From Enterobacter hormaechei subsp. hoffmannii (GTDB lineage Bacteria > Pseudomonadota > Gammaproteobacteria > Enterobacterales > Enterobacteriaceae), in contig NZ_CP017186.1 in assembly GCF_001729745.1 (NCBI RefSeq), positions 3,844,001 through 3,908,000 of the forward strand: 64,000 bases of DNA, given 5' to 3'. Positions 62,851-64,000 of the stretch are shown here, piece after piece. A model generated the notes under the pieces. It had not been told where the DNA came from. It saw nothing but the letters and a program-made list of their open reading frames with translations, and did not search any database. Position 1 is the stretch's first letter. Each line of letters begins with the position of its first letter. The position numbers were made by a program, and so were the translations under genes.

Positions 62851-62880
62851 GCCCGGTGGCGCTTCGCTTACCGGGCCTAC
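62851..62880. repeat. REP palindrome
   Basis: GCCCGGTGGCGCTTCGCTTA then CCGGGCCTAC; identical to the reconstructed target of IS481 copy 2, so it serves as the uninterrupted reference. Confidence 0.88.
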
Positions 62881-62891
62881 AAATTACGATT

Positions 62892-63794
62892 TTATTTATT
62901 ATATTGCGTGAAAAGCTTCGGAATTTCGCGTAAACACCACGATTTGGCTTCGCCCATGCTGTCACGACGCCACGCCATAATAATATCCACTTCGCTGGTG
63001 TATTCCGGGCTGACAACGCGCAGCCGTCCCTCTGCAATGTCCTTTTCGACGAACGGATACGGCATGGTCGCCACGCCCAGCCCCGCCAGCAGCGCCTGAC
63101 GCTTATCTTCCAGCGACGTCACCGTCAGACGCGGCTGTTTATCCAGCAACTGCACCGTTAACACCGGGCGCTCGCGCGCGGTATCCGCCACCGCCACGCC
63201 GCGGTATTTCACGCGCGTGACCTCAGAGAGCGGTTCCGGCTCCTGATGGATCGGGTGACCCGGCGCAGCGACGTAGACGTTCATCACGCTGTACAGTTTG
63301 CGCGAGTTAATTTCTGACGATGAGCGGAAATGCATATCCGGCGCAATGACGATATCCGCCCTGCCCGTCTCAAGACGCTCCCACGCCCCGGCCAGTACCT
63401 CGGTGATGATCGACAGCTGGGTATTGGCTTTCGCGGCCAGTCTGTCCACCAGCGGGAACAGCGCCTCGGTGGGCACCAGCGCTTCGGTCACTAACGTCAG
63501 ATGGGTTTCCCAGCCGCGGGCCAGCGCTTCGGCATCGGTCGTCAGTTTATCCGCCGCTTCCAGCAATACGCGGCCGCGCTCCAGCAGCATCCGCCCAACG
63601 TTGGTGAATTTTGTTCGATGGCCGGAGCGATCGAAGAGCACAACATCCAGCTCCTCCTCCAGCTTTTGCATGGTATAGCTCAGCGCAGACGGAACGCGCC
63701 CCAGTTCATCTGCCGCCGCGGCAAAACTGCCGCGCCTGTCAATCGCGTCCATGACGCGAAGCGCCTCAAGCGTCAATGCTCTCTCTTTAGCCAT
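62892..63794 (-). CDS. yhaJ: LysR-family regulator YhaJ
   Basis: A 300-residue LysR regulator. The N-terminal helix-turn-helix (about 8-65) reads ALRVMDAIDRRGSFAAAADE then LGRVPSALSYTMQKLEEEL; the rest is the effector-binding domain. YhaJ of E. coli senses quinone-like compounds and activates yqjF and other genes. Divergent from yhaK. Confidence 0.95.
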   Translation of the reverse strand: MAKERALTLEALRVMDAIDRRGSFAAAADELGRVPSALSYTMQKLEEELDVVLFDRSGHRTKFTNVGRMLLERGRVLLEAADKLTTDAEALARGWETHLTLVTEALVPTEALFPLVDRLAAKANTQLSIITEVLAGAWERLETGRADIVIAPDMHFRSSSEINSRKLYSVMNVYVAAPGHPIHQEPEPLSEVTRVKYRGVAVADTARERPVLTVQLLDKQPRLTVTSLEDKRQALLAGLGVATMPYPFVEKDIAEGRLRVVSPEYTSEVDIIMAWRRDSMGEAKSWCLREIPKLFTQYNK

Positions 63795-63899
63795 CTCGTT
63801 CTCATTCAGGAAATTTGAACATACCGGGCAGAATATCTGGCTAACAATGCAGCGTCCATACCTTTACCATTGATTTAGTGTAAAGAGAGGTCAAGTTTA

Positions 63900-64000
63900 T
63901 GATTACGACAAGAACAGCGAAACAGTGCGGACAAGCCGATTTCGGTTGGTTGCAGGCCCGCTACACCTTTTCCTTTGGACACTACTTTGACCCTAAACTT
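63900..64000 (+). CDS. yhaK: Pirin-family protein YhaK, 5' part only
   Basis: The frame runs from an ATG at 63900 to the window end (33 complete codons). It reads MITTRTAKQCGQADFGWLQA, then RYTFSFGHYFDP with the FSFGHYFDP segment typical of the N-terminal metal-binding cupin of pirins. Position next to yhaJ agrees with yhaK, a redox-sensitive bicupin in E. coli. The remaining ~200 residues lie outside the window. Confidence 0.9.

Overview
The window is chromosomal DNA from an enteric gammaproteobacterium, most likely Enterobacter (cloacae complex) or a close relative such as Lelliottia or Leclercia. The reasons are near-identity by eye to E. coli-type core proteins (RpoD, DnaG, Cca, PatA, UxaC, ExuT), the same gene order as the E. 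coli glnE-cca-rpsU-dnaG-rpoD-aer-fadH-alx-uxaCA-exuT-yqj-yha segment, high GC, and many enterobacterial REP palindromes. These identifications come from reading the protein sequences and from memory of the families; no search was run.

Layout. 1-7.8 kb: core genes glnE (cut by the window edge), ygiF, ygiM, cca, uppP, folB, plsY. 7.9-15.0 kb: an MFS transporter and a complete nickel urease operon ureDABCEJFG, with a sequence matching the Nac activator consensus upstream; E. coli K-12 carries ttd genes at this position. 15.07-16.37 kb: an IS481-family element inserted in a REP palindrome. 16.4-22.5 kb: tsaD, the macromolecular synthesis operon rpsU-dnaG-rpoD, mug and the tRNA gene ileX. 22.7-24.5 kb: a small accessory island next to ileX with an orphan type VI secretion Hcp gene, a stand-alone toxin-44-like gene, a membrane-anchored candidate immunity gene and the C-terminal remnant of a PAAR-like spike protein. 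25.0-33 kb: a coiled-coil J-domain protein, yqjH/yqjI, two chemoreceptors (one is Aer) with matching sigma-28 promoters, and patA with a sigma-54 promoter. 32.7-34.1 kb: an XRE-cupin regulator divergent from a B3/B4-domain protein. 34.2-42.7 kb: a full autoinducer-2 uptake locus lsrACDBFG / lsrRK in which lsrR is frameshifted in a six-G run. 43-45 kb: fadH, then a second IS481 copy in inverted orientation inserted at the same point of another REP. 46.4-64 kb: rlmG, ygjP, ygjR, a yybP-ykoY-type leader with alx, sstT, uxaCA, exuT, exuR, yqjA-mzrA, yqjCDEK, yqjF, yqjG, yhaH, yhaJ and the start of yhaK.

Functional themes. Nitrogen scavenging: urease with a Nac box, putrescine aminotransferase with a sigma-54 promoter, and GlnE. 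Taxis: two receptors in the flagellar regulon. Quorum signal uptake: lsr. Hexuronate catabolism: uxaCA, exuT and exuR with CRP and ExuR-like sites. Contact-dependent competition: the Hcp/toxin island. The least-explained parts are the Hcp/toxin/PAAR island and the adjoining J-domain gene. The most informative genome-dynamics signal is the pair of IS481 copies that chose the same position inside REP palindromes.
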